This document shows positions 8,627-16,959 of a stretch of 52,679 bases of DNA, one piece after another. Within the stretch, counting starts at the first letter, position 1. The number at the start of each line of letters is the position of its first letter. Both the position numbers and the translations under genes were made by a program. Under the pieces are notes generated by a model, which did no database searches, was not told the DNA's origin, and worked only from the letters and a program-made list of their open reading frames with translations. The stretch is from an uncultured Clostridia bacterium (lineage in GTDB: Bacteria > Bacillota > Clostridia > TANB77 > CAG-508): positions 1-52,679 of the forward strand of contig CANQVF010000012.1 in NCBI GenBank assembly GCA_947627185.1. The letters are read 5' to 3'.

Positions 8627-9589
8627 ATGATTGATAAATATAATTATATAAATAAATATTTAAAAGAAAAATTTGGAGAAAGAACTTTAAAAATTTGTAT
8701 AGATGCTGGCTTTACTTGTCCAAATCGTGATGGAACAAAATCATCCACTGGCTGTATTTTTTGTAGTAAACAAGGTTCTGGAGAGCATATTGAAAAATTT
8801 ATTTTAAATAATTCTAATAAAACTTTCTTTGAAAATAATTCTTTAGAAAATCAAATTAAAAATATAAAATTTCAAATAGATACTTATTTTAATTCTTATA
8901 AAGCAAAAAGAGCAAATAAATTTATTGCATATTTTCAGAATTTTACAAACACATATGATACTATTCAAAATTTAAAATTAAAATATGATTCTGTTTTAGA
9001 ATATAAAAAAATTATAGGATTAGACATTGCTACTCGTCCAGATTGTATAAATGAAGATATTTGCAAATTACTTGCTTCATATAAAGAAAAAATTGATGTT
9101 TGGGTTGAACTCGGACTTCAAACATCAAATAATAATACAGGTAAATTCATAAATAGATGTTATTCTTCTTTAGATTTTTCAAATGCTGTAAAACTTTTAA
9201 ATAAATATAATATTGATATTGTTACTCACATAATGATTGGTCTTCCTAACGAAAATTTTGAAAATTTAAAAAACACTGTAAATTTTTTAAACTTGCATAA
9301 TATTCAAGGATTAAAAATTCATTCTACTTATATTACTAAAAATACTGTTTTAGAAAGAATGTATAATAAAAACGAATATAATCCTATTACATTAGATTAT
9401 TACATAGAAAGTGCTTGTTATGTTCTAACACATATAAGTCCAAAAATTATAATTCACAAACTTTCTGGTGATGCTCCAAAAGATTTACTTGTTGCACCAG
9501 AATGGAATAAACATAAAAAATGGATTATAAACGGAATTGATAAATATATGAAAATTAACAATTTATACCAAGGAAAATATTATTTATAA
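8627..9589 (+). CDS. Radical SAM protein, TIGR01212/YhcC family
   Basis: A 320-residue radical SAM enzyme. The [4Fe-4S] ligands are the three Cys in CPNRDG...GCIFC near residues 31-47, with the longer first spacing (C-x14-C-x2-C) typical of the TIGR01212 (YhcC) group and its Elp3-like relatives. Family features DAGFTCPNRDG, YFQNFTNTY, GLDIATRPDC and WVELGLQTSN are present. The true substrate of this family is not firmly established. It is one of few plus-strand genes; AAGAGG precedes the ATG. The Nudix gene starts 17 bases after its stop, so the two form a small operon. Confidence 0.93.
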   Translation: MIDKYNYINKYLKEKFGERTLKICIDAGFTCPNRDGTKSSTGCIFCSKQGSGEHIEKFILNNSNKTFFENNSLENQIKNIKFQIDTYFNSYKAKRANKFIAYFQNFTNTYDTIQNLKLKYDSVLEYKKIIGLDIATRPDCINEDICKLLASYKEKIDVWVELGLQTSNNNTGKFINRCYSSLDFSNAVKLLNKYNIDIVTHIMIGLPNENFENLKNTVNFLNLHNIQGLKIHSTYITKNTVLERMYNKNEYNPITLDYYIESACYVLTHISPKIIIHKLSGDAPKDLLVAPEWNKHKKWIINGIDKYMKINNLYQGKYYL

Positions 9590-9606
9590 AATTTAGGAGG
9601 TATTTT

Positions 9607-10110
9607 ATGGAAATAGTTGATAAGTATGATAACAAAAAAATTCCTTTAAACAAAACATCTGAAAGGCATACTAAAGTTCCAAATGAATATAGGTTATCTG
9701 TTCATGTTTGGATAGTTAATAGCAAAGGAGAATTTCTAATTCAAAAAAGAAACCCTCAAAAAAGAAAATATCCTAATATGTGGTCATGTCATGGTGGTGG
9801 TGTAGATACTGGTGAAAATTCTTTAGAAGCAGGTATTAGAGAATGCAAAGAAGAGCTTGGAATAACTTTAAATAAAAGTGATATGGAATTTGTTTTATCT
9901 TATAAGTCTTTTAACTTAACTTTTATAGATGTTTATTTAGCAAAAGCAGATATTAATTTAGAAAATTTAGTTCTTCAAGAAAAAGAAGTTTGTGATGCTA
10001 AATGGCTTACTTTAGATGAATTTGATAATATGATTAAAAACAATGAAGTAGCACCAAATGTGATTTTTTACTATGATTTCTTTAAAAAATTAATAAAAAA
10101 AGAATCATAA
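9607..10110 (+). CDS. Nudix hydrolase
   Basis: A 167-residue Nudix-fold protein. The Nudix box is intact: GVDTGENSLEAGIRECKEEL followed by GI, matching G-x5-E-x7-REUxEExGU. The N-terminal part (ERHTKVPNEYRLSVHVWIV then GEFLIQKRNPQK) resembles the YfcD/isopentenyl-diphosphate-isomerase-like subgroup, which hydrolyses nucleotide or prenyl diphosphates. The exact substrate cannot be read from sequence. It follows the radical SAM gene with an AGGAGG ribosome-binding site. Its stop overlaps the oppositely oriented methyltransferase stop by 6 bases, with no terminator between the convergent genes. Confidence 0.92.
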   Translation: MEIVDKYDNKKIPLNKTSERHTKVPNEYRLSVHVWIVNSKGEFLIQKRNPQKRKYPNMWSCHGGGVDTGENSLEAGIRECKEELGITLNKSDMEFVLSYKSFNLTFIDVYLAKADINLENLVLQEKEVCDAKWLTLDEFDNMIKNNEVAPNVIFYYDFFKKLIKKES

Positions 10111-11004
10111 TTTTCGTATTTTAGCTATAAAAAAACCTTCATATAATTCATTTGGATATACACATAAAGTTTCTTTAATATTTGTTGGCAAGATTGGTAA
10201 TTCTTCTATTCCTTCAAAAAATATTGGTATAATTTCTATTTTTTCTTCTTTCATAACTTTTGAAATTATTTCTTCGTTTTCGATGCGTAAAATAGAACAA
10301 GTTGAATATACCATTTCTTGTCCTTTTTTTAATATTTTTACTGCTTTTTTTAAAAGAGTGTATTGTGATTTAATAGATTTTTCTATAAGCTTTTCTGTAA
10401 AATATTTTTCTAAATTTTTATCATCAACATTTAAAGTCCCACTTCCACTACATGGTGCATCTAATAAAATTTGATCAAAAGAGAAAAAATCATCAATTTG
10501 TCTTGAATCCTTTTGCATAATATAAACACATGATGCTCCTTGTTTTACTACATTATATTTTAATTTTTCTATTCTTATATTATTCATTTCACAAGCTGTA
10601 ATATGTGACTTATTATTGGTTAAAGCTGCAATTTGAGTAGTTTTTCCCCCAGGAGCTGCTGCCATATCTAAAATATCTGCACCTTCTCTTGGATTTAAAA
10701 TTATAGGAGGTAGCATTGAAGATAAACTTTGAAGATATATTTCTCCATTTTTATAAATATCTAATTTTTCTATATCATCTTCTTTGGCATCATCTAGTAT
10801 AAAAGCTTCTTTACTCCATTTAACTTTTTTATATTTTATATTATTTTCTTCAAGTACTTTCTCTATTTTTGAAACATTAGATTTTAAAGTATTAACTCTA
10901 AAAGTAACTTTTCTTTTTTCATTATATCCATTTAGTATTTCTTCTACATATTTTTCACTATATTGATTTTTTAAATTTTCTATTAGAAAATTAGGTATAC
11001 TCAT
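10105..11004 (-). CDS. RsmB/NOP2-family RNA (cytosine-C5) methyltransferase
   Basis: A SAM-dependent m5C RNA methyltransferase of 299 residues. The SAM site is DILDMAAAPGGKTTQIAAL. The two catalytic cysteines of the family lie in LLDAPCSGSGTLN and MVYSTCSILRIENEE. The N-terminal NusB-like domain of full-length RsmB (about 430 aa) is absent, so this is the short form, closer to RsmF/NSUN-type proteins; the target could be rRNA or tRNA. The start ATG has AGAGGAA. It converges on the Nudix gene with a 6-base overlap of stop codons. Confidence 0.92.
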   Translation of the reverse strand: MSIPNFLIENLKNQYSEKYVEEILNGYNEKRKVTFRVNTLKSNVSKIEKVLEENNIKYKKVKWSKEAFILDDAKEDDIEKLDIYKNGEIYLQSLSSMLPPIILNPREGADILDMAAAPGGKTTQIAALTNNKSHITACEMNNIRIEKLKYNVVKQGASCVYIMQKDSRQIDDFFSFDQILLDAPCSGSGTLNVDDKNLEKYFTEKLIEKSIKSQYTLLKKAVKILKKGQEMVYSTCSILRIENEEIISKVMKEEKIEIIPIFFEGIEELPILPTNIKETLCVYPNELYEGFFIAKIRKL

Positions 11005-11145
11005 TTAAATTTCCTCTTTATTTCTTAAATTAAATTCACTATATTATCAATTTTTTCTACTTTTTTCATTTATAATACTTAAGCAGTAATATTCTTTTCT
11101 TTTATTTATAAAATTTTTATATTTTTTTCTAAATGTAGAGCTTTA

Positions 11146-11292
11146 TTATTCCTCTTCTATTTTGTAAATTATATTGTGTAAGTATCTAATTAAATTTCCA
11201 ATTTCTCTATCAAATATTTCTTTTGAACATTCTAATTTTAAAATATCTTTTCTTATGGTTGGAAGTAATTCTTTAACATATCTTTCTTCCAT
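11146..11292 (-). CDS. Small protein, 48 aa, coupled to the aminotransferase gene
   Basis: An ATG-TAA ORF of 48 codons. The peptide begins MEERYVKELLPTIRKDILK, contains one Cys, and ends NIIYKIEEE. It is highly charged and predicted all-helical, with no membrane segment. Its GAGG ribosome-binding site overlaps the TGA stop of the aminotransferase gene and its ATG is 10 bases beyond that stop, a typical arrangement for translational coupling. This is good evidence for real translation. I recognise no family. It ends the pheA-aminotransferase transcript; no obvious terminator follows. Confidence 0.65.
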   Translation of the reverse strand: MEERYVKELLPTIRKDILKLECSKEIFDREIGNLIRYLHNIIYKIEEE

Positions 11293-11302
11293 TTATTTTT
11301 CC

Positions 11303-12490
11303 TCACATTTTATATTCTTTTGCAAGTTTTGAAAAAGATTCTTCTGATTTTTTTATCATTTCATAAGGAACACAGTAAGCAATTCTCACATAACCCGGAC
11401 ATCCAAAAGAGCTTGCCGGAACAAATAATAAATTATATTTTTTAGCAGTTTTGCAAAATTCTTTCTCATCTGGTATAGGAGATTTAACAAAAATATAAAA
11501 TGCTCCTTGTGGTTTTATACATTTAAAATTATTTTCTAATAATATTTTATAAAGTAAATTTCTATTTTTATTATAACTTTCTATATCTACATTTACATCT
11601 AAACAATTTGCAATAACTCTTTGCATTAAAGAAGGTGCATTAACAGAGCCTATAATTCTATTTGCAATTGTTACAGCATCTATCATTTCTTGTGAATTTT
11701 CTAATTCATCTGGAATAACTACATATCCTATTCTTTCTCCAGGTAATGATAAAGATTTACTATATGAATAAACTATCATTGAATTATCATAATATTTAGT
11801 TACATATGGCACAGTTATATTTTCATATACAAGTTCTCTGTATGGTTCATCTGAAATTAAATAAATTGGATTATTAAATTTACTTTCTTTTTCCTTCATT
11901 ATATCTGTAAGCTTTATTATAATTTCTTCTGGATAAATAACTCCTGTTGGATTGTTTGGCGTATTAATTAATACTGCTTTTGTTTTTTCATTTATAGATT
12001 TTTCAAACTCTTCTAAGTTTGGCATAAAATCTTTTAAATTAGGTTTTATAACTTTTACTATTCCATCATAATTTTGAATGTAGTTATTATATTCTGAAAA
12101 GTATGGTGCAAAAACTATAACTTCATCTTCTGGATTTAAAATAGATTTTAAAACTATATTTAATCCACTTGCAGCACCAACTGTCATTATAATATTATTA
12201 AATTTAAAATTTGTAGAAAATTTTTTGTTTATAGAATTTGCAATTTTTTCTCTTACATCTTCATATCCACTATTGCTCATATATCCATGAACAAAATTTG
12301 AATCTTCTTCTTTTATTATTTTTATAATAGATTCATTTACTTCTTTTGGAGCAGGAACACTAGGATTTCCTAAACTAAAATCAAATACATTTTCTTTTCC
12401 ATATATTTTTTCTAGTCTTTTTCCTTCTTCAAACATTTCTCTAATTACTGAATTATTTTCAACTAATTTTTGCATTTTTTTAGAAATCAT
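11303..12490 (-). CDS. PLP-dependent aminotransferase, class I/II (AspC/aromatic type)
   Basis: A 395-residue fold-type I aminotransferase. Visible are the FSLGNPSVPAP N-terminal substrate region, VGAASGLNIVLKSIL, INTPNNPTGVIY, ISDEPYRELVY with the PLP-interacting Asp, and SYSKSLSLPGERIGY with the Schiff-base Lys, plus the C-terminal carboxylate-binding Arg in YVRIAYC. It follows pheA by 43 bases on the same strand, so phenylpyruvate-to-phenylalanine transamination is a reasonable role (inference). Family members also act on aspartate or alanine. The ribosome-binding site is AGGGGAG. Confidence 0.93.
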   Translation of the reverse strand: MISKKMQKLVENNSVIREMFEEGKRLEKIYGKENVFDFSLGNPSVPAPKEVNESIIKIIKEEDSNFVHGYMSNSGYEDVREKIANSINKKFSTNFKFNNIIMTVGAASGLNIVLKSILNPEDEVIVFAPYFSEYNNYIQNYDGIVKVIKPNLKDFMPNLEEFEKSINEKTKAVLINTPNNPTGVIYPEEIIIKLTDIMKEKESKFNNPIYLISDEPYRELVYENITVPYVTKYYDNSMIVYSYSKSLSLPGERIGYVVIPDELENSQEMIDAVTIANRIIGSVNAPSLMQRVIANCLDVNVDIESYNKNRNLLYKILLENNFKCIKPQGAFYIFVKSPIPDEKEFCKTAKKYNLLFVPASSFGCPGYVRIAYCVPYEMIKKSEESFSKLAKEYKM

Positions 12491-12533
12491 AATATCTCCC
12501 CTATACTAAAAACATAAATATTAAATTATTTTT

Positions 12534-13334
12534 CTAATATTTTCCTAATATTCTAACAAATATTCCCTTTTCTTTTATTTCTTCTATTGCCTTTTCTTCA
12601 TTACTATTATTAATAGTAACATCTATCCAGAAAAAATATTCTCCCAAAGTTGTTTTAGCAGGTCTTGATTCTATTTTTGTTAAATTTAAATCATATTTAT
12701 TAAAAATTTCCAAAACATTATAAAGTGCACCTGGTTTATCTTTAACTGAAAAAATCATAGACATTTTATTTTTAATATTTTCATTAGATCTTAATTTACT
12801 TAATATCCAAAATTTAGTTTTATTGTACTCATTATCTTGAATATTTTTTTCTAATAAATTTAGATTGTATACATCTAAACAAGCAATATTAGATATGCAT
12901 GCACATAACTTATTTTTTTCACTTACTATTTGAGCCGCATAAGAAGTACTTTCAACAGAAATTAGCTTTGCATTTGGTAAATTTTTTTCTAAATAATTTC
13001 TACATTGAGCTAAAGCTTGTGGATGAGAATAAATTTCTTCAATATCTTCTAGATTGCATTTTTTATTTGTTAATAAATTTTGTTTTATATCTAATATTAG
13101 TTCTCCTTTTACTTTTATATCCTCTTTTTGAATTAAAGTATCTATTGCTTCTGTTACACAACCTTGCAAAGAATTTTCTATTGGAACAATTGCTTCATCT
13201 ACTTTTCCTTCTTCTAATGCTAAAATAGTATCTATTATTGTTTTATATTCTATTCGTTCTTCATTGTTTTTACAATAATTTTGACAAGCTTCATAAGAAA
13301 AAGTCCCTTTTGGTCCTAAATATGCTACTCTCAT
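12534..13334 (-). CDS. pheA: Prephenate dehydratase
   Basis: Converts prephenate to phenylpyruvate in phenylalanine synthesis. It has 266 residues: a periplasmic-binding-fold PDT domain (about 1-180, starting VAYLGPKGTFSYEA, with VPIENSLQGCV) and a C-terminal ACT regulatory domain (about 190-266) holding the GALY and ESRP phenylalanine-binding motifs. There is no fused chorismate mutase. The usual catalytic TRF motif reads TKF here (NKTKFWILS), a conservative change worth noting. It leads a likely operon with the aminotransferase. A strong hairpin (13357-13390) lies directly upstream of the GGGAG ribosome-binding site. Confidence 0.95.
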   Translation of the reverse strand: MRVAYLGPKGTFSYEACQNYCKNNEERIEYKTIIDTILALEEGKVDEAIVPIENSLQGCVTEAIDTLIQKEDIKVKGELILDIKQNLLTNKKCNLEDIEEIYSHPQALAQCRNYLEKNLPNAKLISVESTSYAAQIVSEKNKLCACISNIACLDVYNLNLLEKNIQDNEYNKTKFWILSKLRSNENIKNKMSMIFSVKDKPGALYNVLEIFNKYDLNLTKIESRPAKTTLGEYFFWIDVTINNSNEEKAIEEIKEKGIFVRILGKY

Positions 13335-13356
13335 TTTTTCTCCCTTAAAATTAAAA

Positions 13357-13390
13357 ATATCAAAAATTACTATAACATAATTTTTGATAT
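13357..13390 (-). terminator. Perfect 13-bp hairpin between the Rieske gene and pheA
   Basis: ATATCAAAAATTA pairs with TAATTTTTGATAT across an 8-base loop, followed on the minus strand by TTTTAATTTT. It probably terminates the upstream Rieske-flavoprotein transcript. Because it ends only about 20 bases before the pheA start, it could also regulate pheA. A TTGCAG -35-like element (near 13400) lies just before it. Confidence 0.65.
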
Positions 13391-13439
13391 TTTTCTACTG
13401 CAATATTCATTTTTTGTTTATTTATTTTTTTTAAATTAC

Positions 13440-14831
13440 TTAATTTACTTTAGTATTCTTTACAGCTGGAGACTCTATTACATTTCCATATTCATCATAT
13501 CTAGAACCATGACATGGACAATCCCACGTTTTTTCTAAAGCATTCCAAGATAATTTGCAACCTAAATGTGTACAAGTTGGCGTTTCTGTACCTTTTATTC
13601 TTTTTACTACTATGCTATCTGTAGCTTCTTTCATCATATTTAGTTCTTCATCTTTATTTTTTATTAATTCTAATCTTGAACTTCTATAAATATCTTCATA
13701 TTTATTTTCTCTGCCTAAAATCTTGTCTGTAATAATGTTCGCAGAAATATTTGAACTAGTCATTCCCCATTTATTAAATCCTGTTGCAACATAAACATTT
13801 TCCATTATTTTTGAAAAATCACCAATATATGGAATTTTATCTAAACTTATACAATCTTCTGCTGTCCAAGAAACAATTTCTTTAGCAAGTGGAAAAAAAG
13901 TTTTAACATATTTTTTTAAATATTCAAAACTATTCCCTATTATCTCAGTTCCTGTTTTATAATCATATCCAACAGCTAATAAATAATTTTTATCTCCATC
14001 TTTTACACTTCTAAAAGATAGTTTTGGTTCTTCTGAATTTATATAAATTCCATCCATCTTTAAATCTGTATTTGTGTCGAAAAGAACAGCATATGACGTA
14101 GATTGATACATTTTTAAAAAATAATATCCTGGAAAAGTTATTATTGGATATCTTGTTGCAATTACTACATTTTTTGTAGATACTACTGCTTTATCTGTAA
14201 TTACATTATAATTTTTATCTTCTTTTTCTATATTTAGTACTTTTGATTTTTCATATATTTTTCCATTATTATTTATAATTGATTTTATTAAACCATATGC
14301 ATATTTTACTGGATGAAATTGAGCTTGATTTTGAAATTTTATTGCTCCTAAAATTTCAAATGGTAAATCTATTTTTTGAACAAATTCAGAATTAATTCCA
14401 ATTTTTTTAGTTGCTTCTATTTCTTCTTTAATTTTTTCCACATCTTTTTCAAAACATGTGTATACATAGGCATTCTTTTTTTCAAAATCACAATCTATAT
14501 TCTCTATAGAAATTATTTTCTCTATATTTTTTATTGCTTCTTCATTTGCTTCAAAGTACTTTTTGGCATTCTCTTTTCCATGTTCATCTTCTAAATATTT
14601 ATAAATCAAACCGTGTTGACTTGTAAGCTTTCCAGTTGTTCCTGAACTAGTTCTAGAACATATTCTATCTTTTTCTAGTAAAACAACTTTTTTACCTTGT
14701 TTTGATAAATAATATGCTGTGGAAATTCCTGTTAAACCTCCACCTACTATACATACATCTGCTTGAATATTATTTTTTAAATTTTCAAATTCTTTATGTT
14801 TTCCTATTTCTAAGCTCCAAAAACTTTTCAT
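13440..14831 (-). CDS. FAD-dependent oxidoreductase with C-terminal Rieske domain
   Basis: A 463-residue two-domain enzyme. The N-terminal D-amino-acid-oxidase-like FAD domain (about 1-370) has [19 protein letters not shown] and [20 protein letters not shown], and a late [10 protein letters not shown]. The C-terminal Rieske [2Fe-2S] domain (about 415-463) has the ligand pairs CTHLGC and CPCHGSRYD (C-x-H and C-x2-H). Such proteins are common in anaerobic Firmicutes; their physiological electron partner is not established. The gene stands between two large intergenic spaces, with AAGAGG before the ATG and a terminator hairpin after the stop. Confidence 0.94.
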   Translation of the reverse strand: MKSFWSLEIGKHKEFENLKNNIQADVCIVGGGLTGISTAYYLSKQGKKVVLLEKDRICSRTSSGTTGKLTSQHGLIYKYLEDEHGKENAKKYFEANEEAIKNIEKIISIENIDCDFEKKNAYVYTCFEKDVEKIKEEIEATKKIGINSEFVQKIDLPFEILGAIKFQNQAQFHPVKYAYGLIKSIINNNGKIYEKSKVLNIEKEDKNYNVITDKAVVSTKNVVIATRYPIITFPGYYFLKMYQSTSYAVLFDTNTDLKMDGIYINSEEPKLSFRSVKDGDKNYLLAVGYDYKTGTEIIGNSFEYLKKYVKTFFPLAKEIVSWTAEDCISLDKIPYIGDFSKIMENVYVATGFNKWGMTSSNISANIITDKILGRENKYEDIYRSSRLELIKNKDEELNMMKEATDSIVVKRIKGTETPTCTHLGCKLSWNALEKTWDCPCHGSRYDEYGNVIESPAVKNTKVN

Positions 14832-14945
14832 ATAAACACCTCTTAAAATTTAATTAATAATAACTATTAATATTATTTTTTATATTTTAAGCATGTTCCT
14901 ATAAAATTATACTTTATTAATTTTTTTATAAAATAAAAATTAAAT

Positions 14946-14974
14946 TTGAAAAAAATTATAAAATGTGATATAAT
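14946..14974 (+). promoter_or_regulatory. Consensus promoter for the candidate ncRNA
   Basis: On the plus strand TTGAAA (14946-14951), a 17-base spacer and TATAAT (14969-14974). It points into a region without a plus-strand protein gene, which is the main reason to suspect an RNA product. The wider 335-base gap between the Rieske gene and the lysozyme otherwise holds only AT-rich sequence. Confidence 0.7.
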
Positions 14975-14980
14975 GTAATG

Positions 14981-15151
14981 CAGTAATTTATATTTGCATA
15001 TTTGCATAAAAAAGGAGTTATTATAATAATTTTTCGTTACTTAAAATAAACAATTATTTCATCATTACAATGATGAATTCCTATATGATTGTACTCCTTT
15101 CCTAAAAAAAAAGCTCATTTGTTTTTTTCTGGCTCATTTGCCAGTTTTTTT
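14981..15151 (+). ncRNA. Candidate structured small RNA, about 170 nt
   Basis: Between a consensus promoter and a terminator (CTGGC/GCCAG, 15129-15144, then seven T) the plus strand can fold into a closed three-way junction. The outer stem is AAAGGAGT (15011-15018) with ACTCCTTT (15093-15100). One inner hairpin is AATAATT/AATTATT (15025-15031 with 15052-15058) with a 20-base loop. The other is TTCATCAT/ATGATGAA (15058-15065 with 15070-15077) with a four-base loop. No plus-strand gene follows, so it would be free-standing. The only ORF inside is an 11-codon MMNSYMIVLLS. A 6S-like RNA, a type I toxin-antitoxin RNA or a new sRNA are possibilities; I cannot assign a family. Confidence 0.5.
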
Positions 15152-15166
15152 CATTTTTAATATATT

Positions 15167-16216
15167 TTATATTTCAATTCTTAATTTTTCTCCAGTAAAT
15201 ATTAAATTAACATTTTGTATATCATTTAATTTTGCAATTTGCATAATTGTAGTTCTAAATCTTACGGCTAATTCACTTAATGTATTTCCTTTTTCAACAG
15301 TATAAATTATATGATTTGAATCATATAAAGTATCATTTTGTACATTACTCTTTATTGGTACTATTATTTTTTGATTTGGAAAAATAAGATTAGGATTTTT
15401 AATATTATTTAACATAACTAATTCTTTTACTGTTGTACCATATTTTATAGCTATCTGACTCAAAGTATTTCCACTTTGAACAATATATGTAGTATCTTGA
15501 TTATAATTCTCTTCATTTCCTGTTTCTGAAATCTGTGTGGTTTCAGATAAAAATATATCCTTGGTAAATTTATCTCTATCTACTAAACCTTGTATTCCAT
15601 TTACAGTTCCTTCACTTGTATATTGAAAACCCTCCCAAAATTCCCAATTAGTATTGCTTGGAACCTCAACTCCATATTCTGCAATCCAAAGTGGATATTT
15701 TTTTGCAAGCTCTATACTAAAAACATTTTTAGCATTTGATGCATCACTATAAATTATTACTTCTTTACCTGTAAGTTCCCCCACTCTTTGCAAAAAAGCT
15801 TCTGAAATATTATTTATTTCTTGCACATTTAAATTTCCAAATTGTTCAAAATCCATTGCTAATTTACAATCTGGCATAGTATTTGATATAACCGAAACAA
15901 AAAAATTTGCTTGTTCTATTGCCTCTTCCACATTTCTTGCTGTTAAAAAATGATAAAAGCCAACCTGAAGTCCATTTGCCTTTGCATTATTATAATTTAT
16001 TTTAAAATATGCATCTACAATATTATTTCCTTGACTAGATTTTATATATACAATATTAATTCCATCAGATTTAACTTCTTCATAATTAATATAACCTTGC
16101 CAATTACTAACATCTATACCACTATATATTGTGCTACTAGAAGCTACTGTTGCTAATGCACTAACTGGTAAAAATATTAATATTAACAAGGTTATACCTA
16201 AAACTTTTATTTTCAT
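15167..16216 (-). CDS. Secreted GH25 lysozyme with two LysM repeats
   Basis: A 349-residue exported muramidase cleaving the MurNAc-GlcNAc bond of peptidoglycan. It has a signal peptide (about 1-22, ending SALATVASS) and a GH25 catalytic domain (about 30-225) with YSGIDVSNWQG, VGFYHFLTA and LAMDFEQFG carrying the catalytic acidic residues. Two C-terminal LysM modules (about 247-292 and 305-349) follow, each beginning T-Y-V-x-x-G-N-T-L-S. Its GGAGG ribosome-binding site, 7 bases from the ATG, lies in the 3' arm of a 10-bp hairpin (16223-16256). It is the last gene of the long minus-strand run after upp. Confidence 0.95.
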   Translation of the reverse strand: MKIKVLGITLLILIFLPVSALATVASSSTIYSGIDVSNWQGYINYEEVKSDGINIVYIKSSQGNNIVDAYFKINYNNAKANGLQVGFYHFLTARNVEEAIEQANFFVSVISNTMPDCKLAMDFEQFGNLNVQEINNISEAFLQRVGELTGKEVIIYSDASNAKNVFSIELAKKYPLWIAEYGVEVPSNTNWEFWEGFQYTSEGTVNGIQGLVDRDKFTKDIFLSETTQISETGNEENYNQDTTYIVQSGNTLSQIAIKYGTTVKELVMLNNIKNPNLIFPNQKIIVPIKSNVQNDTLYDSNHIIYTVEKGNTLSELAVRFRTTIMQIAKLNDIQNVNLIFTGEKLRIEI

Positions 16217-16222
16217 TTTGGC

Positions 16223-16256
16223 ACCTCCAATCTTAATTTATATTATGATTGAAGGT
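16223..16256 (-). promoter_or_regulatory. Hairpin enclosing the lysozyme ribosome-binding site
   Basis: In the minus-strand RNA, ACCUUCAAUC (16256-16247) pairs fully with GAUUGGAGGU (16232-16223), with one U-G wobble and a 14-base loop. The 3' arm contains the GGAGG of the lysozyme gene. No T-run follows on this strand, so it does not look like a upp terminator. It could limit lysozyme translation. Confidence 0.5.
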
Positions 16257-16279
16257 TTTTTTATGAAACTTGTATAAAA

Positions 16280-16906
16280 TTATTTAGTTCCAAATATTCT
16301 ATCTCCAGCATCTCCTAAACCTGGGACTATGTATCCATTTTCATTTAATTTCTCATCTATAGCAGTTACGTATATTTCTACATCTGGGTGAACTTCTTGC
16401 ATCTTTTTTAATCCTTCTGGTGCTGCTATAATAGACAAAAACTTTAATTTTTTTGCTCCACTTTCTTTCAAACTTGTAATCGCATCTATTCCAGAGCCAC
16501 CTGTTGCAAGCATTGGATCTAATACTATTACTTCTCTTTTATCTAAATCTTTTGGAGTTTTATAATAATATTTTACTGGCTTTAATGTTTTTTCATTTCT
16601 ATACATACCAATATGTCCAATTTTAGCATTTGGCATTACTTTTATAAGTCCATCTAACATTCCTGTTCCAGCTCTTAAAATTGGAATAAAAGCATATTTG
16701 TCTTCATTTAGAATTTTACCTTGCATTTTACATATTGGAGTTTCAATTTCTTTATTATCTAATTCTGCATCTTTCATAGCCTCATAGCAAAGTATAGTAG
16801 ATAATTCCCCTATTATTTCTCTAAATTCTTTTGTTCCTGTTTTTTTGTCTCTTAAAATTGTTAATTTGTGTTTTACTAATGGATGATTTAATTCATGAAC
16901 TCCCAT
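16280..16906 (-). CDS. upp: Uracil phosphoribosyltransferase
   Basis: Makes UMP from uracil and PRPP in pyrimidine salvage. Starting at the ATG at 16906 gives 208 residues (MGVHELNHPLVKHKLTILR), the normal family length; that ATG has AAAGGT seven bases upstream. An in-frame ATG 13 codons earlier (16945) lacks a ribosome-binding site and would add an atypical extension. Landmarks are ILRAGTGMLDGLI, GMYRNEKTLKPV, the PRPP loop VIVLDPMLATGGSG, and the C-terminal GYIVPGLGDAGDRIFGTK. It lies 53 bases after the AAA+ gene and before the lysozyme, an unrelated pairing. Confidence 0.95.
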   Translation of the reverse strand: MGVHELNHPLVKHKLTILRDKKTGTKEFREIIGELSTILCYEAMKDAELDNKEIETPICKMQGKILNEDKYAFIPILRAGTGMLDGLIKVMPNAKIGHIGMYRNEKTLKPVKYYYKTPKDLDKREVIVLDPMLATGGSGIDAITSLKESGAKKLKFLSIIAAPEGLKKMQEVHPDVEIYVTAIDEKLNENGYIVPGLGDAGDRIFGTK

Positions 16907-16959
16907 AATAATACCTTTACTTATATTAGAATATAAGCCTTTCATTTATATTTTTAAAA

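Noticed and set aside
14981..15151. Assignment as 6S RNA
   Set aside because: The fold is a three-way junction rather than one long stem with a central bubble, and I could not identify 6S sequence features; left as an unassigned candidate.
15110..15165. Terminator for the minus-strand lysozyme gene
   Set aside because: The CTGGC/GCCAG stem is followed by a T-run only on the plus strand; on the minus strand it is followed by A.
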